Translations under genes and position numbers: made by a program
In this document: piece after piece, positions 1-11,382 of the stretch
Position numbering within the stretch: the stretch's first letter is position 1
How the letters are laid out: every line of letters begins with the position of its first letter
The notes under the pieces: model-generated
What the model saw: only the letters and a program-made list of their open reading frames with translations
Databases searched by the model: none
What the model was told of the DNA's origin: nothing
DNA from: Closterium sp. NIES-65
Taxonomy: Eukaryota; Streptophyta; Zygnematophyceae; Desmidiales; Closteriaceae
DNA: 64,000 nucleotides
Assembly: GCA_948144175.1 (NCBI GenBank)
Contig: CANXME010002463.1
Coordinates: 1,077,001-1,141,000, forward strand
Direction of reading: 5' to 3'

Positions 1-298
1 CGCCTGGCACATAGAACGAAACCAACGCAACCACACACATTGAGGTCACGACGATAAATTACACAGACCAATCACCATACCTTTTGTTAAGCAACGGTTA
101 ATTATCTCTGCCTATTCACATTTACCCACTACTAGGCCTCCAGGTTAACGCAAACTACATGCGGTCGTACCAATAGGGACACCACTTGCGTGTCGAGGAT
201 AATAGCGCATACACAGCACTGTCGGCAATGCCTGGTCTGGCGCCCTGGAGAGCGTATGCAAGTTAAAACAAGTTACGGTAAAGCCTCTAAAGTTTAAG

Positions 299-1763
299 CT
301 AAAACAGAACCCTGTTGACCAAGAAGTACTGGGGGTCAACGAATGATGGAACGATGTGTGCAAGGCATAGGATGCTCTCCAACTCGATCACAGCATACTT
401 ATCGGCACCACTCGTTGGCAAGAGCCTCTTGTAACCAGTCACTGGACAAGGTGGCTCGACCTCATTGTAGTACTTCATAAATGCCCGCTGGATGAGGTCC
501 CCATCCGGTCCTGTGAACTGGAAGAGAACCAGGACCCTGCCGAACCACACCGCACCACCCCCCTGAATGCGAATGTGGCTGAACTTCCTCTCATCGAGGG
601 CGGCCTTCACCAACTGCCCATGGTCCCCCCTGTCCATCCGGTCGTGGGGAGGGATCGCTAGTGCCGTGTGCACCTGGAGGCCAAAGCGCAACAAGTGAAT
701 AGGGCATACGGCAAGGATAACCTGCGGGAAGTCTTAGTCCAAGGGTATGGGCTAAAGTATCGATGTGCGCTCACATATAGGCGTGTCACTGTGATCCTCG
801 ACCACGCCAGCTCCCTGGAAAACTTGAGCATCACCTCCTCGCCAAGCGCCAATTTGTACGACGTCCAGGCGGAATTGTACGGTGCTCCAAGGGTCATGCC
901 CCGAAAGTTCTTGGTGAGCACACGCTCGTTGCGGTCGATCGCCTGCACAGCAAGGAACCAGTGCCACATTCACATATGAATGAAGAAGGGACGTACATAT
1001 GCGAGACGATTGACAAGAGTGCACATATGTAACACAACGTCTAACATATTTGACCGATGGCAACGAGATGCGGTTCACAACTCACCAGACGCATGGCTGT
1101 CTCGTACGTCTTGCCACCGCCTTCGTGACTGGTCAGCTCCTTGATCGCAGCAAGGCGTTCGTGCCTCACGGCGATGTCACGGCCCACATCATGCCAATTG
1201 GAGTTCCGCGCATGACGCTTCACCTCCATCTTGTGCGATTGCTCCCCCATGTTCGTTGAATATTCTTGCGGCATGCCTCGAGTGCGGATCAAGTCGGGGA
1301 GGTGCGCCATCTCATGCACCTTTACATGCAGTCAATGGGACTTCTGGTTGGGAAACACTCGCACGAGCGTTTCACCCAGCCTGGCCGGGTCAACAACAAC
1401 CATTCGACGCACGTAGCAGCCATGAACAATTGCAGTTCCGGGTCTACACATAGAACGTAAAAGAAGACGGGCGCATGGATATGCATGGATTGAGACACTC
1501 ACTGCTCGGTCATGACACTGCACAGCGTCAAAGACGCCTCGGTGTGGTACGGAACTTTGAAGTACGCCCGGTACCATTCGTTGAACTGCACCATCGCTTG
1601 ACCGATGTCCTCGCGGCCCGGTAGGTGCATGAGAAGCGGCACAATCTGCATCATGGCCCGATGCTCCCATGCGGCGTAGTGTGCGAGTGTGCGGAAGTAG
1701 GTGACAACATTCGGCACTCTCAGGACAGACCCCTGTGTTTCACCCACAAGAACCCGTGCATTC
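299..1763 (-). pseudogene. Plavaka-type transposase, C-terminal exons
   Basis: Four consecutive minus-strand exons can be modelled from open frames and GT..AG borders: about 1763-1503, 1310-1086, 942-775 and 673-299, ending in TAG at 301-299. The second exon carries HEMAHLPDLIRTRG and a glutamate-rich EYSTNMGEQSHKMEV stretch. The last carries AFMKYYNEVEPP and YAVIELESILCLAHIVPSF, ending near YFLVNRVLF. This order (helical linker, histidine segment, late 'F.KYY...' and 'Y.VI...SI...HIVP.F' tail) is how I know Plavaka transposases, the CACTA-related cut-and-paste family best known from fungi, to end. The upstream exons lie at 9759-13549 on the same strand, with element A1 between, so this copy is broken. 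The exon borders are my own reading. The family call rests on remembered motif order, not an alignment; a plant Tnp2/CACTA transposase is the main alternative. Confidence 0.55.
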
Positions 1764-2292
1764 CTGTTTATACAGAAAACCCCAGGTTTAGAACCGCCCA
1801 GTTACGGGTCCGTGGTTAGCGATTACATGGAACTCACAAGGCACGGGCAACATTAGTCACATTGCTGTCAAGCAGCAGTCACATTATATGCAAACCCTTG
1901 ACCCGTTGAAGTCAGATGGCTTCCACCAAGCACTCGCACTGCAGATCGAAGGCATTCACCTGGCAGTCAGGTGTCAGTCATAAGGTAGTCACATGGCCGT
2001 CACATAGTTGTCACACGGGTGACACACGGCAGTCACATGGCAGTCACACGGCTGTCACACGGCTGTCACAAGACAGTCACACGGGTGTCACATCGCAGTC
2101 ACACGCCAGTCACATGGCAGTCACCCGGCAGTCACATGGAAGCACACGGCAGTCAGACGGCAGTCACACGGCAGTCACACGGCCGTCACACAGCAGTCAC
2201 ACGGCAGTCACATGGCAGTCACATGGCAGTGTCTGACCCCAGACACCAGTCAGGTCATCGGCACTACATAGGCTAGGGAGCACGTGTATCTT
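1764..2292. repeat. 10-bp minisatellite in transposase intron
   Basis: From about 1965 to 2230 the sequence is a tandem array of a 10-bp unit close to AGTCACACGG, about 25 copies with C/T variants (ACATGG, ACACGG). It lies between two transposase exons, so it is probably intronic or intergenic. The plus-strand open frames across it (rich in Ser, His, Thr, Val) are produced by the repeat and are not genes. The rest of the interval to 2292 shows nothing recognisable. Confidence 0.85.
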
Positions 2293-2297
2293 CTTCT

Positions 2298-2422
2298 TGT
2301 TAGGCATATATGCTATAGTCTGTGTAGGCTGTAGTGGGGTAGTTCATATGGGGTACAACACTTTAGGGTTTCCTAATTGTACTCCTCTTTCTGCTCAATG
2401 CATTCATTCTTGTTTCTCGTCA
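2298..2422 (+). repeat. 5' LTR of A1
   Basis: 125-bp long terminal repeat. The telo-box motif TTAGGGTTT is at 2363-2371. The LTR ends immediately before the primer-binding site. It would hold the promoter and RNA start of the element. Confidence 0.9.
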
Positions 2423-2438
2423 TGGTATCGAGCAGGTT
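2423..2438 (+). promoter_or_regulatory. Primer-binding site of A1
   Basis: TGGTATCGAGCAGGTT directly follows the 5' LTR. It resembles the TGGTATCAGAGC used by plant copia elements to bind the initiator-Met tRNA, with small changes. Confidence 0.8.
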
Positions 2439-3297
2439 CCCTAGTGAGAACGCTACCTGCCACGATATTTTGTTTTCCTGCCCGGAGCGCTCTTCACTCC
2501 TGCCCGAGTCGCGCTCTGTGTGCCCTCCCTACCTTCGAGCCGCCCTTAGTGGCCCCTCTCACGGAACCTTTGGCCGCCCTTACGGCCCCTCGCGCCGCCC
2601 TTACGGCGCCTAGCGCCGCCCTCTACGGCCCCTCGTGCCGCCCTTACGGCCCCTTAAGGCCCCTCGCGGTGCCCTTTCCGGCCCCTTACGGCCCCGTCGG
2701 CCCCGTCTAGGCCCCTTGCGACCCCGCTACAGCCCCGCCTAGGCCCCTTACGGCCCCTCTGCGGCCTCGCCTAGGTCCCTTACCGCCCCTCCGCGGCCCC
2801 GTCTAGGCCCCTTGCGACCCCGCTACGGCCCCTCCGCGGCCCCGTCCAGGCCCCTTACGGCCCCTCCGTGGCCCCGTCTAGGCCCCTTGCGGCCCCGTCT
2901 CCGCCACGTGCGGCCCCGTCGCCCCCACCAGCGGCCCCGTCGCAACCACCTGCGGCCCCGTCGCCGCCACCTGCGGCCACAAAGCTGCCACCTGCGGCCT
3001 CGCCGCCACCTACAGCCCCGTCGAAGTCACCTGCGGCCCCATCGCCCTCCCCTAGCGGCCCTGTCACCGCTCAGTCGCCCAGCGACCGAGCCGCCGAGCA
3101 GCCCAGCAGCCGAGCCGCCCACCTGCCGAGCAGCCGAGCCGCCCAGCAGCCGAGCCGCCCAGCAGCCGAGCCGCCCTGCCGCCAAGCCGCCGAGCCACCG
3201 AGCCGCCCTACTGTCGAGCCGCTGCTGTTCCTACTGGTGCTCCCCGGCCCTCCTTCCTCGGACTGGTGAGCTCACTTCCTGCTAGGCTACTGCAGTC
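2439..3297 (+). repeat. GC-rich tandem-repeat leader of A1
   Basis: Untranslated leader between primer-binding site and gag. About 2540-2890 is an array of GGCCCCTTACGGCCCC-like units. It passes into CGGCCCCGTCGCCGCCACCTG-like units, and 3085-3215 repeats a 15-16-bp GCCGAGCCGCCCAGCA unit. Open frames here are Pro/Arg/Ala-rich by-products of the repeats. The same two-part arrangement is found in E and F. Confidence 0.8.
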
Positions 3298-6200
3298 ATG
3301 GCTACCCCCAGTATCCTTACTTTTGATGCAGAGGGCCGTGCCATTGACTTTGAGGTCTGGGTCGATGACCTCCAGCTGTTTCTCCAGTGCCATAGGGCAG
3401 ACGGACTCTCTCTGTTCGATCTCACCTCTGGTGTCTCTCCTGCCCCACCTGCTACTGCAGACAGCACTCTTCGCTCACAGTGGGCCACACGCGATGCTAC
3501 TTCTTGCCTTGCTGTGCGTCGCCACTTACCGACCACTGAGCGTGCACACTTTAGCCAGTACAAGAGTGCTCACACCTTGTACGATGCTGTTGTTGCACGC
3601 TACTCTTCCCCTGCCTCAACTACACTAAGCCGCCTCATGCTACCGTACCTCTCCCCTGACCTTCCTGCCTTTCCCACAGTCGCTGACCTCATTACGCACC
3701 TCCGCCCTAGTGACACTCGCTACCGCGCTGCGCTTCCTGCTGAGTTCTACGTCAAGAACCCCCCCCCCCCCCATGTACATCACCCTCTACTACATAGTCA
3801 CGCGGCTCCCTGACTCTCTTCGCGTAGCCAGGGACCATTTCCTCTCAGTTTGCCCCACCACTCTCATCGTTGACCTCCTCGAGAAGGGCCTCTTTGCAGC
3901 AGAGAAGAGCATAGTCGCTATAGGAGCCTCTCGTGGTAACCCTCGCACCCCCGTCTTTGAGGGGTGTTCCCCCTCCCCCCTCTTGCCCTCTGTTGCCTCT
4001 GCTGCTACGGCCAAACTCATTGGTTTCGAGTCGGTCGGTGCTGCGTCTGCCCCTAGCGGGAGACGCCGCACCGGCAAGGGCAAGGGGGGCAAGGGCACTG
4101 GAGGGGCTGGCTGGGGTGGTGGAGGTGGTGGTGGAGGCAGTGGAGGGGGTGGGGGTGGTGGTGGGAGTGGTGGCGGGGGTGGTGGCGGCGGCGGCAGCAG
4201 TGGAGGCGGAGGAGGCGGCGGTGGTGGCGGAGGGAGTGGAGGCGGCGGAGGTGGCGGAGGAGGCGGAGGTGGAGGAGGCGACGGAGGCGGCGGCAGTAGC
4301 AGTGGACCTGGTCGTGGCTTTGCGCAGAGGAGTGGCTCCGGTGGTGGTACGCGCCAGCAGCAGCAGAGCAGTCGTGAGACCCTGTCCCCTCAGCAGCTTC
4401 GTGAGTGGTACGCTGCGCGTCAGCGCAGTGGGGGTACGGGTACAGTGGGGGGCGCAGTGGGGCTGCACCTACATTCTCCGCACCGGCAACCGCGCTGGTG
4501 AGCAGTGCGGGGGCCCGTACTCCACCCAGCGCTGCTTCGGCCGCCTGACGGACGCGTGGCGTCACCAGTTCCCTGGGGCCTATGAGATCCCTCGCCGGGG
4601 AGAGCTGTCTAGGGCGGGGGGTGGCTATCTTTGATCTTGATTTTGATGCTATACTTGCTGCCATGTATGCTGCTGATAATAGTGTTGTGGGTGACTGTTA
4701 CCTGTGTGTACCGCCTGACCCGGGCATTGAGGCTACTGCTCTAGGTGCTGGTGAGGCTGCTGCTCTAGGTGCTAGTGCGTCTGCTGCCCCAGGTGCTAGT
4801 GCATCTCCTGCCCCAGGTGCTGGTGAGTCTGCGCTCTCAGGTACTACGTCGGCTCAGGCCTTACACACCTTCACCCTTGACTCGGGTGCGTCCCGCTCCT
4901 TCTTTCGAGACCGCACCACTCTTACGCCGCTCAGTCGGCCGGTTGGAGTCTCCCTGGCGGACCCCTCTGGGGGTCCTGTCCTTGCTAGCTTCTCCACTGT
5001 CTTACCGTGCCCAGCAGCCCCCTCTAGCACCCTGTCTGGTCTCTACCTCCCCTCGTTCTCTACGAACTTGGTGAGTGGAGCAGACCTACAGGATAGGGGG
5101 GTTGACCAGTTCACTTCTGCGAGTCAGCGGGTGACCCACTTCACGTGTGCTCGGACAGGCCGACACTTGGCCACGTTCACCCGTCGGCCAGGGTCGAGCC
5201 TGTACACCCTTACTACTAAGTCTCCTCCGGCTGTTGAGTGTGCCCAGGTAGCTGCGTCGAGGGAGGTGTTTGCTGCAGTATCCAGGTCTGGTCCTGAGTC
5301 TGCTCCCTGCTCGTGTCGTCTACTGTCCCACCAGACTCTCCTTTGGCACCACCGCCTTGGTCACCCCTCCCTGCCTCGTCTCTGAGGCATGGCCTCCCAT
5401 GTCCTTGTCTCTGGTCTCCCTCGGTCTCTCCCTCCCCTACCTCCGGGCCTGGCCCTACCTGCGTCCCCTGTGTCGAGGGGCGATAGCGCGCCGCCCCTCA
5501 CTCCTCCGAGTTTCCTCCGGCAGAGGCTCCGCTGCATACTCTCCACATGGACGTGTGGAGCCCCGCCCGCGTCAGTGGGCAGGGGTGCGAGCGGTACTTC
5601 CTGCTGGTGGTTGACGACTACTCGTGTTACACCACAGTCTTCCCCTTGCGCAGCAAGGGTGACGTCACTAAGGTGTTGATTGATTGGATTCGCGCAGCTC
5701 ATCTCCAGCTCAAGGAGAGTTTCGACTCTGACTTTCCTGTTCTGCGTCTGGACTCGGACATAGGCGGGGAGTTTTGCTCTGCCCGTCTGGGAGCCTTGTA
5801 TCGTGCACAGGGCATCCGCCAGACCTTCACGCTTCCGACCTCTCCACAGCAAAATGGGATTGCTGAGAGCCGCATTCGCATGGTCATCGACGTCGCTCGT
5901 ACGTCCATGATGCATGCGGCTGCCCCCCATTTTCTGTGGCCGTTTGCGGTTCAGTGCGCCGCGCATCAGCTCAACCTTCAGCCCCGGGTCTCCTTGCCAG
6001 AGACCTCCCCCGCCTTGCGGTGGACCGGGAAGGTTGGCGATGCGTCTGCGTTTCGGGTCTGGGGATCTCGGGCGTTTGTCCGCGACTTGTCTGCGGATGA
6101 GCTGTCCCCCTGTGGTGTTCCCTGCGTCTTCCTTCGCTTCCCCCCTGACGCGCCTGGGTGGCATTTTTACCACCCCACCTCGCGCCGTGTTCTGTCCTCC

Positions 6201-9149
6201 TAGGACGTCACATTTGACAAGTCGATGCCTTACTACCGTCTCTTCCCCTACCGCACTGCGCCCCTCCCCCCGCCTCCGCTCTTCCTTGCGCTAGGTCCTC
6301 CCCCGGTAGACCATCTCCCCCCTCAGGGTCCTGCCCCGTCATGTGTGTCCCAGGTAGACGCAGTCGAGCCTGTCGAGGTAGCTGTTGACTCTGGTGCTGC
6401 TAGAGGTGCTGAGCCTGCGGGTGCCGGGTCTGGGGGTGCTGGGACTGGGGGTGTTGAGTTTGGGGGTGCTGAGACTGGGGTTGCTGATTCTGGGGGTGCT
6501 GAGCCTGGGGGTGCTGAGTCTGGGGGTGCGGAGCCTCGGGGTGCGGAGTCTGGGGGCGCTGGGTCTGCTCGTGTGGCCGCCGGCGGTGCTTCGTCGAGGC
6601 GGGAGCCGCTCTCTCTACACGAGCTGCGCGAGTGGTTTGCCCGCCGCTGGAGACATGCTGCTGGGACTGGGGGTGCTGCTGGGGCTACTGGAGTTGGTCC
6701 TGCTGGAGCTGCTGGCGGTGCTGGTGCTGCTGAAGCTGGAGCTGCTGGGGGTGTTGGCGCTGGTGGTGCTGCTGGAGCTTTTGAGGGTGCTAGAGTTGGC
6801 GCTATCGGAGCTGGAGATGCTGCTGGCGGTGGTGCTTCTGCTGGGGGTACTGGTGCTGTCCTTGCTGAATCTGGAGGCGCTGCGCGGCCGAGGCCGTACT
6901 TTGTTCCGCTCCTTGAGCAGGTTCTTGGTCTCCCGCCCTGTACTGGTCCTGCTCCTCCCTTAGAGTCTCCACAGCGTGTCTAGTCGCAGTCACAGTTACA
7001 ACCCGCCTCCCCTCTACCTGCTCCTTCTCCCTACACTGGTCCTACTGGAGGTCTTGCTGAGCGTCGTGAGCCTACGTCTCGTCATGCGTCGCCTGTTTGT
7101 GCTGCTCGCACTAGTGGTCGTATTGCGCGTTCGCGTCCTCCCGCGATTCCTGGCAGACACCAGATGGGGCTGCATCCTTCCACTGCTCCTCTGTGTGTCC
7201 TGTTGCCGTCTCCTCCAGAGTCCTCTCTTCCTACTCTTGCTGACCTGGAGTCTGACTCTCTTTGTGCTGCTATTCCTTCTGTCACGCGTCTCCTAGCTAC
7301 TGTTGTCACTGACCCTTCCTTTGAGTCCACTGCTGCGTCTGCCCTAGTTGCTGAGCTTGTCAACTTCGCTGCTCGCTGTCATCTAGACAACGCTGCTAGT
7401 CTCGTTGCTGAGTCTGAGTCTGTCTGTCCTCCGTCCGTTGGGGGTGAGTGTGCTCTTAGTATGGACGTCCTTGAGGACAGACAGGACGAGTTCCAGTACT
7501 TTGGTGCTGCTTTGCCCCATCTCGTGTCCATGCTGATTGCCCCTGAGGGAGACCAGGATGCACCAGACATCCCGATTCCTCGATCGTACGCTGAGGCGAT
7601 CAAGGGTCCCTACTCCTCTCAGTCGCAGTCGACCATGGACGCAGAGATGGCTTCCTGGAAGTCCACAGGCACCTACGTTGACGAGGTTCCCCCACCTGGG
7701 GCGAACATCGTCAGTGGCATGTGGATTTTCAGGGTGAAGCGGCCGCCGGGTTCTCTGCCTGTATTCAAGGCGCGTTACGTGGCTCGTGGCTTTAGTCAGC
7801 GGCAGGGAGTTGACTACTTTCATACCTTCTTTCCCACCCCGAAGATGACCACTCGTCGGGTGCTGCTGCACATAGACGCTCAGCGCGACTACGAGCTTCA
7901 CTCTCTTGACTTCAGCACAGCTTTCCTACAGGGCAGCCTGCACGAGGAGAACTGGCTGCGCCGCCCTCCCGGCTTCACTGGGTCGTTTCCTCCTGGTACC
8001 CAGTAGAGCCTCCGGCGGCCAGTCTACGGTCTCCGCCAGGCGCCCCGTGAGTGGCACGACACACTGAGGACTACACTTGCAGCTCTTGGGTTTGCTCCGT
8101 CTACAGCCGGCCCATCACTGTTTCTGCGCACCGACACCTCTTTGCCGCCGTTCTACATCCTCGTGTACGTCGACAACTTGGTCTTTGCCATTACTAACAC
8201 TGCTGGACTCGCCCACGTGAAGTCGGAGCTGCAGAAGAGACACACGTGCACAGACCTGGGTGAACTGCGCAGCTACCTTGGCTTGCAGATCACCCAGGAC
8301 AGAGCACAGCGCACCATTACACTGACTCAGTCACACATGGTGCAGCAGGTCCTTCAGCGCTTCGGCTTCACGTACTCCTAGCCTCAGGCCACTCCTCTGT
8401 CTACTCGCCACTCGCTCTCAGCTCTGCCTTCGGATGAGTCCGTAGAGCTGAGTGGCCCGTTCCCAGAGCTTGTTGGCTGCCTCATGTACCTGATGACCTG
8501 CACACGACCTGACCTTGCATACCCTCTTAGCATCTTGGCACGCTATGTTGCTCCTGGGAGACACCGACCAGAGCACATGGCTACAGCGAAGAGGGTGTTG
8601 CGCTACCTGTGCAGTACGTCGGGCATGGGGCTAGTGCTTGGAGGGCGACATCGAGTAGTCCTCACAGGTCCCGCAGACGCTTCTTCGGCTGACAACCAGG
8701 CTTTGCAGCGGTCGTCACAGGGTTACACCTTCAGCCTTGGCTCCGGCTCTGTTTCGTGGCGGTCTACCCACTCGTCTTCTGTTCTCAGCTCCACCTGTGA
8801 GGCTGAGATCTACGCAGGGGCCATGGCTGCACAGGAGCTATGCTGGCTCACCTACCTGCTGACTGACCTAGGAGAGCCGCCTCGTTCTCCTCCAGTTCTG
8901 TACGTAGACAACAAGGCCATGCTGGCCTTGTTTCAGGAGCATAGACTGGAGCACAGAACGAAGCACATTGCTCTCCGCTACTTCCTGGCTCGTGAGCTGC
9001 AGCAGCGTAGTCAGCTCCGCCTCACCTACGTGGCCTCTGAGGCCAACACTGATGATATCTTCACCAAGGCCCTTCCGCCTTGTGATCATCAGCGCTTCTG
9101 TAGTGTGCTAGGTCTTGTGCCTACTTGGCCTCACTTGCTCACTTCTTGA
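3298..9149 (+). pseudogene. A1 Gag-Pol polyprotein, frame-broken
   Basis: The start codon at 3298 begins MATPSILTFDAEGRAIDFEV, matching the first residues of F. Domains in order: Gag; a Gly-rich stretch (about 4100-4310); a C-X13-C-X3-Y-X4-C motif (4464-4535, His replaced by Tyr); protease DSGAS (near 4885); pre-integrase LLWHHRLGHPSL (5338-5373); integrase with SPQQNGIAE (near 5850); RT; RNase H ending near 9149. Breaks: a run of 14 C at 3759-3772, where F has 10, shifts the frame; another shift lies near 4440; stops include TGA near 5383, TAG near 6201 (F has CAG), TAG near 8004 (W in E) and TAG near 8379. The RT catalytic box reads YVDN instead of YVDD. The product is dead. Confidence 0.9.
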
Positions 9150-9348
9150 TCTTGTTTTTACTGTACTCTTTCTATACTTGCACTTGCTTGTTTACCTTCA
9201 TATATATGATCCTGCATGTGAACTGGCCTTGCGGCCTTGCTCTTGTGCTCTGACTGTGTGGTGACGTTGTGATCCACCCTGAGCTTGCTTTGCTTTGCTT
9301 GACTGGTCTTGTGACCCCTTGTTCTCCCCCACTTTGCCTATGGGGGTG

Positions 9349-9473
9349 TGTCACGCATATATTCTACAGTCTGTGTAGGCTGTAGTGGGGCAGTTTATAC
9401 GGGGTACAACACTTTAGGGTTTCCTACTTGTACTCCTCTTTCTGCTCAATGCATTCATTCTCGTTTCTCATCA
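9349..9473 (+). repeat. 3' LTR of A1
   Basis: 125-bp partner of 2298-2422, with the telo-box TTAGGGTTT at 9414-9422. A G-rich polypurine tract ending at 9348 lies just upstream. Target-site copy CTTCT follows at 9474. Confidence 0.9.
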
Positions 9474-9527
9474 CTTCTATCCCCCATGAGCAGTGTTGTA
9501 CTCATGTGATCAAGATGCTCTTCTCGA

Positions 9528-11091
9528 TCGGCGTAAGCAGGCCAAGACAACAGCGCATCCCATGGACCCACATCCCTTCGTCCACCGTGTATAGAATGCA
9601 CACACCTATGGCCTATTAGAGATTGCCGTATGGGTTTGTGACATAGCCCCACTCCCACAATGCACACTACCATAGAAGAGAGGGGCACACCATGATGGAA
9701 AGACACGAAGTAACCGCAATAGGCCAATATATGGCGGGAACGGGCAGTTTGAACTCACCGCCACATAGTGGGTGGACCATGCCTTCTTAATAAGGGCTCG
9801 CTCCTCGGGCGTGCTCCTGGCCATGTCCTTAAACAGCAGCTTCTGATCTGCTACAGTGCGCGGTGTCAAGGCTGCCGCTACCTTGGCGAGGTCCCATCGG
9901 CTTACGGTGCACATGCAGCACGGCTTGTTGGCCGAAGCCGCCATGGTGGACGTGAGCTTGCTCGACTCGGGGTGGTCACACGCTCAAATAGATAGCATGG
10001 GTACGACGGTATACTATCAACCCGCATGATCCATGACCTGCACCCCCCCGCTGCTGAATGGTGCTTAGTGAACAAGTGTCATTTAAACGTTTAGGACATA
10101 ATTCATCTCCCAGTTCACATGACTTACCTCTCAGCAGTAGATACCGCCATAATCGGTCCCAGGACAATTTGCAGCATCTTTTGTACTGTAGATGTCTTCT
10201 GCTCTGCCGTAATGTCAGAAGGCAGAGCCGGAAAAAATATGATCAGCTCTGAACCCCCCAACAGCCATCGAAACGCCTCTGGGATGTTGATCAAGGTCAT
10301 TAGCAGCGGTCGGCGTAAGCAGGCCAAGACAACAGCGCATCCCATGGACCCACATCCCTTCGTCCACCGTGTATAGAATGCACACACCTATGGCCTATTA
10401 GAGATTGCCGTATGGGTTTGTGACATAGCCCCACTCCCACAATGCACACTACCATAGAAGAGAGGGGCACACCATGATGGAAAGACACGAAGTAACCGCA
10501 ATAGGCCAATATATGGCGGGAACGGGCAGTTTGAACTCACCGCCACATAGTGGGTGGACCATGCCTTCTTAATAAGGGCTCGCTCCTCGGGCGTGCTCCT
10601 GGCCATGTCCTCAAACAGCAGCTTCTGATCTGCTACAGTGCGCGGTGTCAAGGCTGCCGCTACCTTGGCGAGGTCCCATCGGCTTACGGTGCACATGCAG
10701 CACGGCTTGTTGGCCGAAGCCGCCATGGTGGACGTGAGCTTGCTCGACTCGGGGTGGTCACACGCTCAAATAGATAGCATGGGTACGACGGTATACTATC
10801 AACCCGCATGATCCATGACCTGCACCCCCCCGCTGCTGAATGGTGCTTAGTGAACAAGTGTCATTTAAACGTTTAGGACATAATTCATCTCCCAGTTCAC
10901 ATGACTTACCTCTCAGCAGTGGATACCGCCATAATCGGTCCCAGGACAATTTGCAGCATCTTTTGTACTGCAGATGTCTTCTGCTCTGCCGTAATGTCAG
11001 AAGGCAGAGCCGGAAAAAATGTGATCAGCTCTGAACCCCCCAACAGCCATCGAAACGCCTCTGGGATGTTGATCAAGGTCATTAGCAGCGG
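9528..11091. repeat. 782-bp direct tandem duplication
   Basis: The segment 9528-10309 is repeated head-to-tail as 10310-11091 with exact adjacency. The unit starts at TCGGCGTAAGCAGGCC and ends TTAGCAGCGG. I see only about five single-base differences, so the duplication is recent. Each unit holds one complete and one partial transposase exon on minus. In the left copy the first exon is truncated exactly at the duplication border. Confidence 0.95.
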
Positions 11092-11147
11092 GTGCGCGAA
11101 CTGGCGACCATTGAAGGTCAGGTGAGTGGAATCGTTGAAGAGCACTA
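9759..11147 (-). pseudogene. Plavaka-type transposase, central exons (duplicated)
   Basis: Two minus-strand exons are visible in the parent copy. Exon 11147-10910 reads LFNDSTHLTFNGRQFAHP...LINIPEAFRW and ends STAERG before a GTAAGT donor. Exon of about 10757-10541 includes NKPCCMCTVSRWDLAK and ends KKAWSTHYVA before GTGAGT. The 782-bp duplication gives second copies at 10309-10128 (starting mid-exon) and about 9975-9759. In Plavaka/Tnp2 transposases an 'HP.y.tl.NIP...R' segment precedes a cysteine motif and an 'R...' helical region, which matches this order. A further open stretch on minus at about 9600-9500 may be one more exon. The 5' border of the 11147 exon is an insertion point: its first codons lie at 12703-12667. 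Confidence 0.6.
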
Positions 11148-11382
11148 TGTCAGAATACTATATAAATCTATACATTGTTTTGTAACTGCCTGTAGTGTAG
11201 ACTACTGTAGTTATATAATGTTCTGTTGTGGTGGTACACCTTTCATCTTGCCTATTTGTACTGCTCGCTCTATAGTGAAACCACTCTCTTTTGTTTCAAC
11301 TTTCTCGACTCTCCTAACTCGAACTCAACCAAGGCTCCTAAGCCATGGCTTTCAAGCCGATCTCTTCCTAGGGATTTTGTCA
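11148..11382 (+). repeat. 5' LTR of non-autonomous element
   Basis: 235 bp, begins TGTCAGAATAC, contains TTATATAATG, ends GGGATTTTGTCA directly before the primer-binding site at 11383-11398. Confidence 0.85.

Larger units (their letters stand above)
2298..9473 (+). mobile_element. Copia retrotransposon A1 (complete, degenerate)
   Basis: Complete Ty1/copia element on plus. The 5' LTR (2298-2422) and 3' LTR (9349-9473) are both 125 bp, begin TGT and end TCA, and share a GGGGTACAACACTTTAGGG core. The direct repeat CTTCT flanks the element at 2293-2297 and 9474-9478, a perfect 5-bp target duplication. A primer-binding site follows the 5' LTR and a G-rich purine tract (around 9342-9348) precedes the 3' LTR. 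The two LTRs differ by roughly ten substitutions, so it is not a recent insertion, which agrees with the many frame breaks in its coding region. It sits inside the Plavaka-type transposase locus. Confidence 0.93.

Noticed and set aside
1965..2230. His/Ser/Thr-rich repeat protein on plus
   Set aside because: Produced by a 10-bp minisatellite; a 10-bp unit shifts frame every copy and leaves several frames open by composition.
2812..3285. Pro/Arg/Ala-rich ORFs in the copia leaders (also 32269-32937, 36579-37040, 52293-53303, 59960-60538)
   Set aside because: They coincide with GC-rich tandem repeats between primer site and gag, and differ completely between sister copies.
4053..4664. Long antisense ORFs opposite the Gly-rich gag regions (also 31107-31781, 59178-59795, 61193-61783)
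   Set aside because: They are complements of GGT/GGC/GGA codon runs, giving Thr/Ala/Ser or His/Arg/Leu repeats with no domain.
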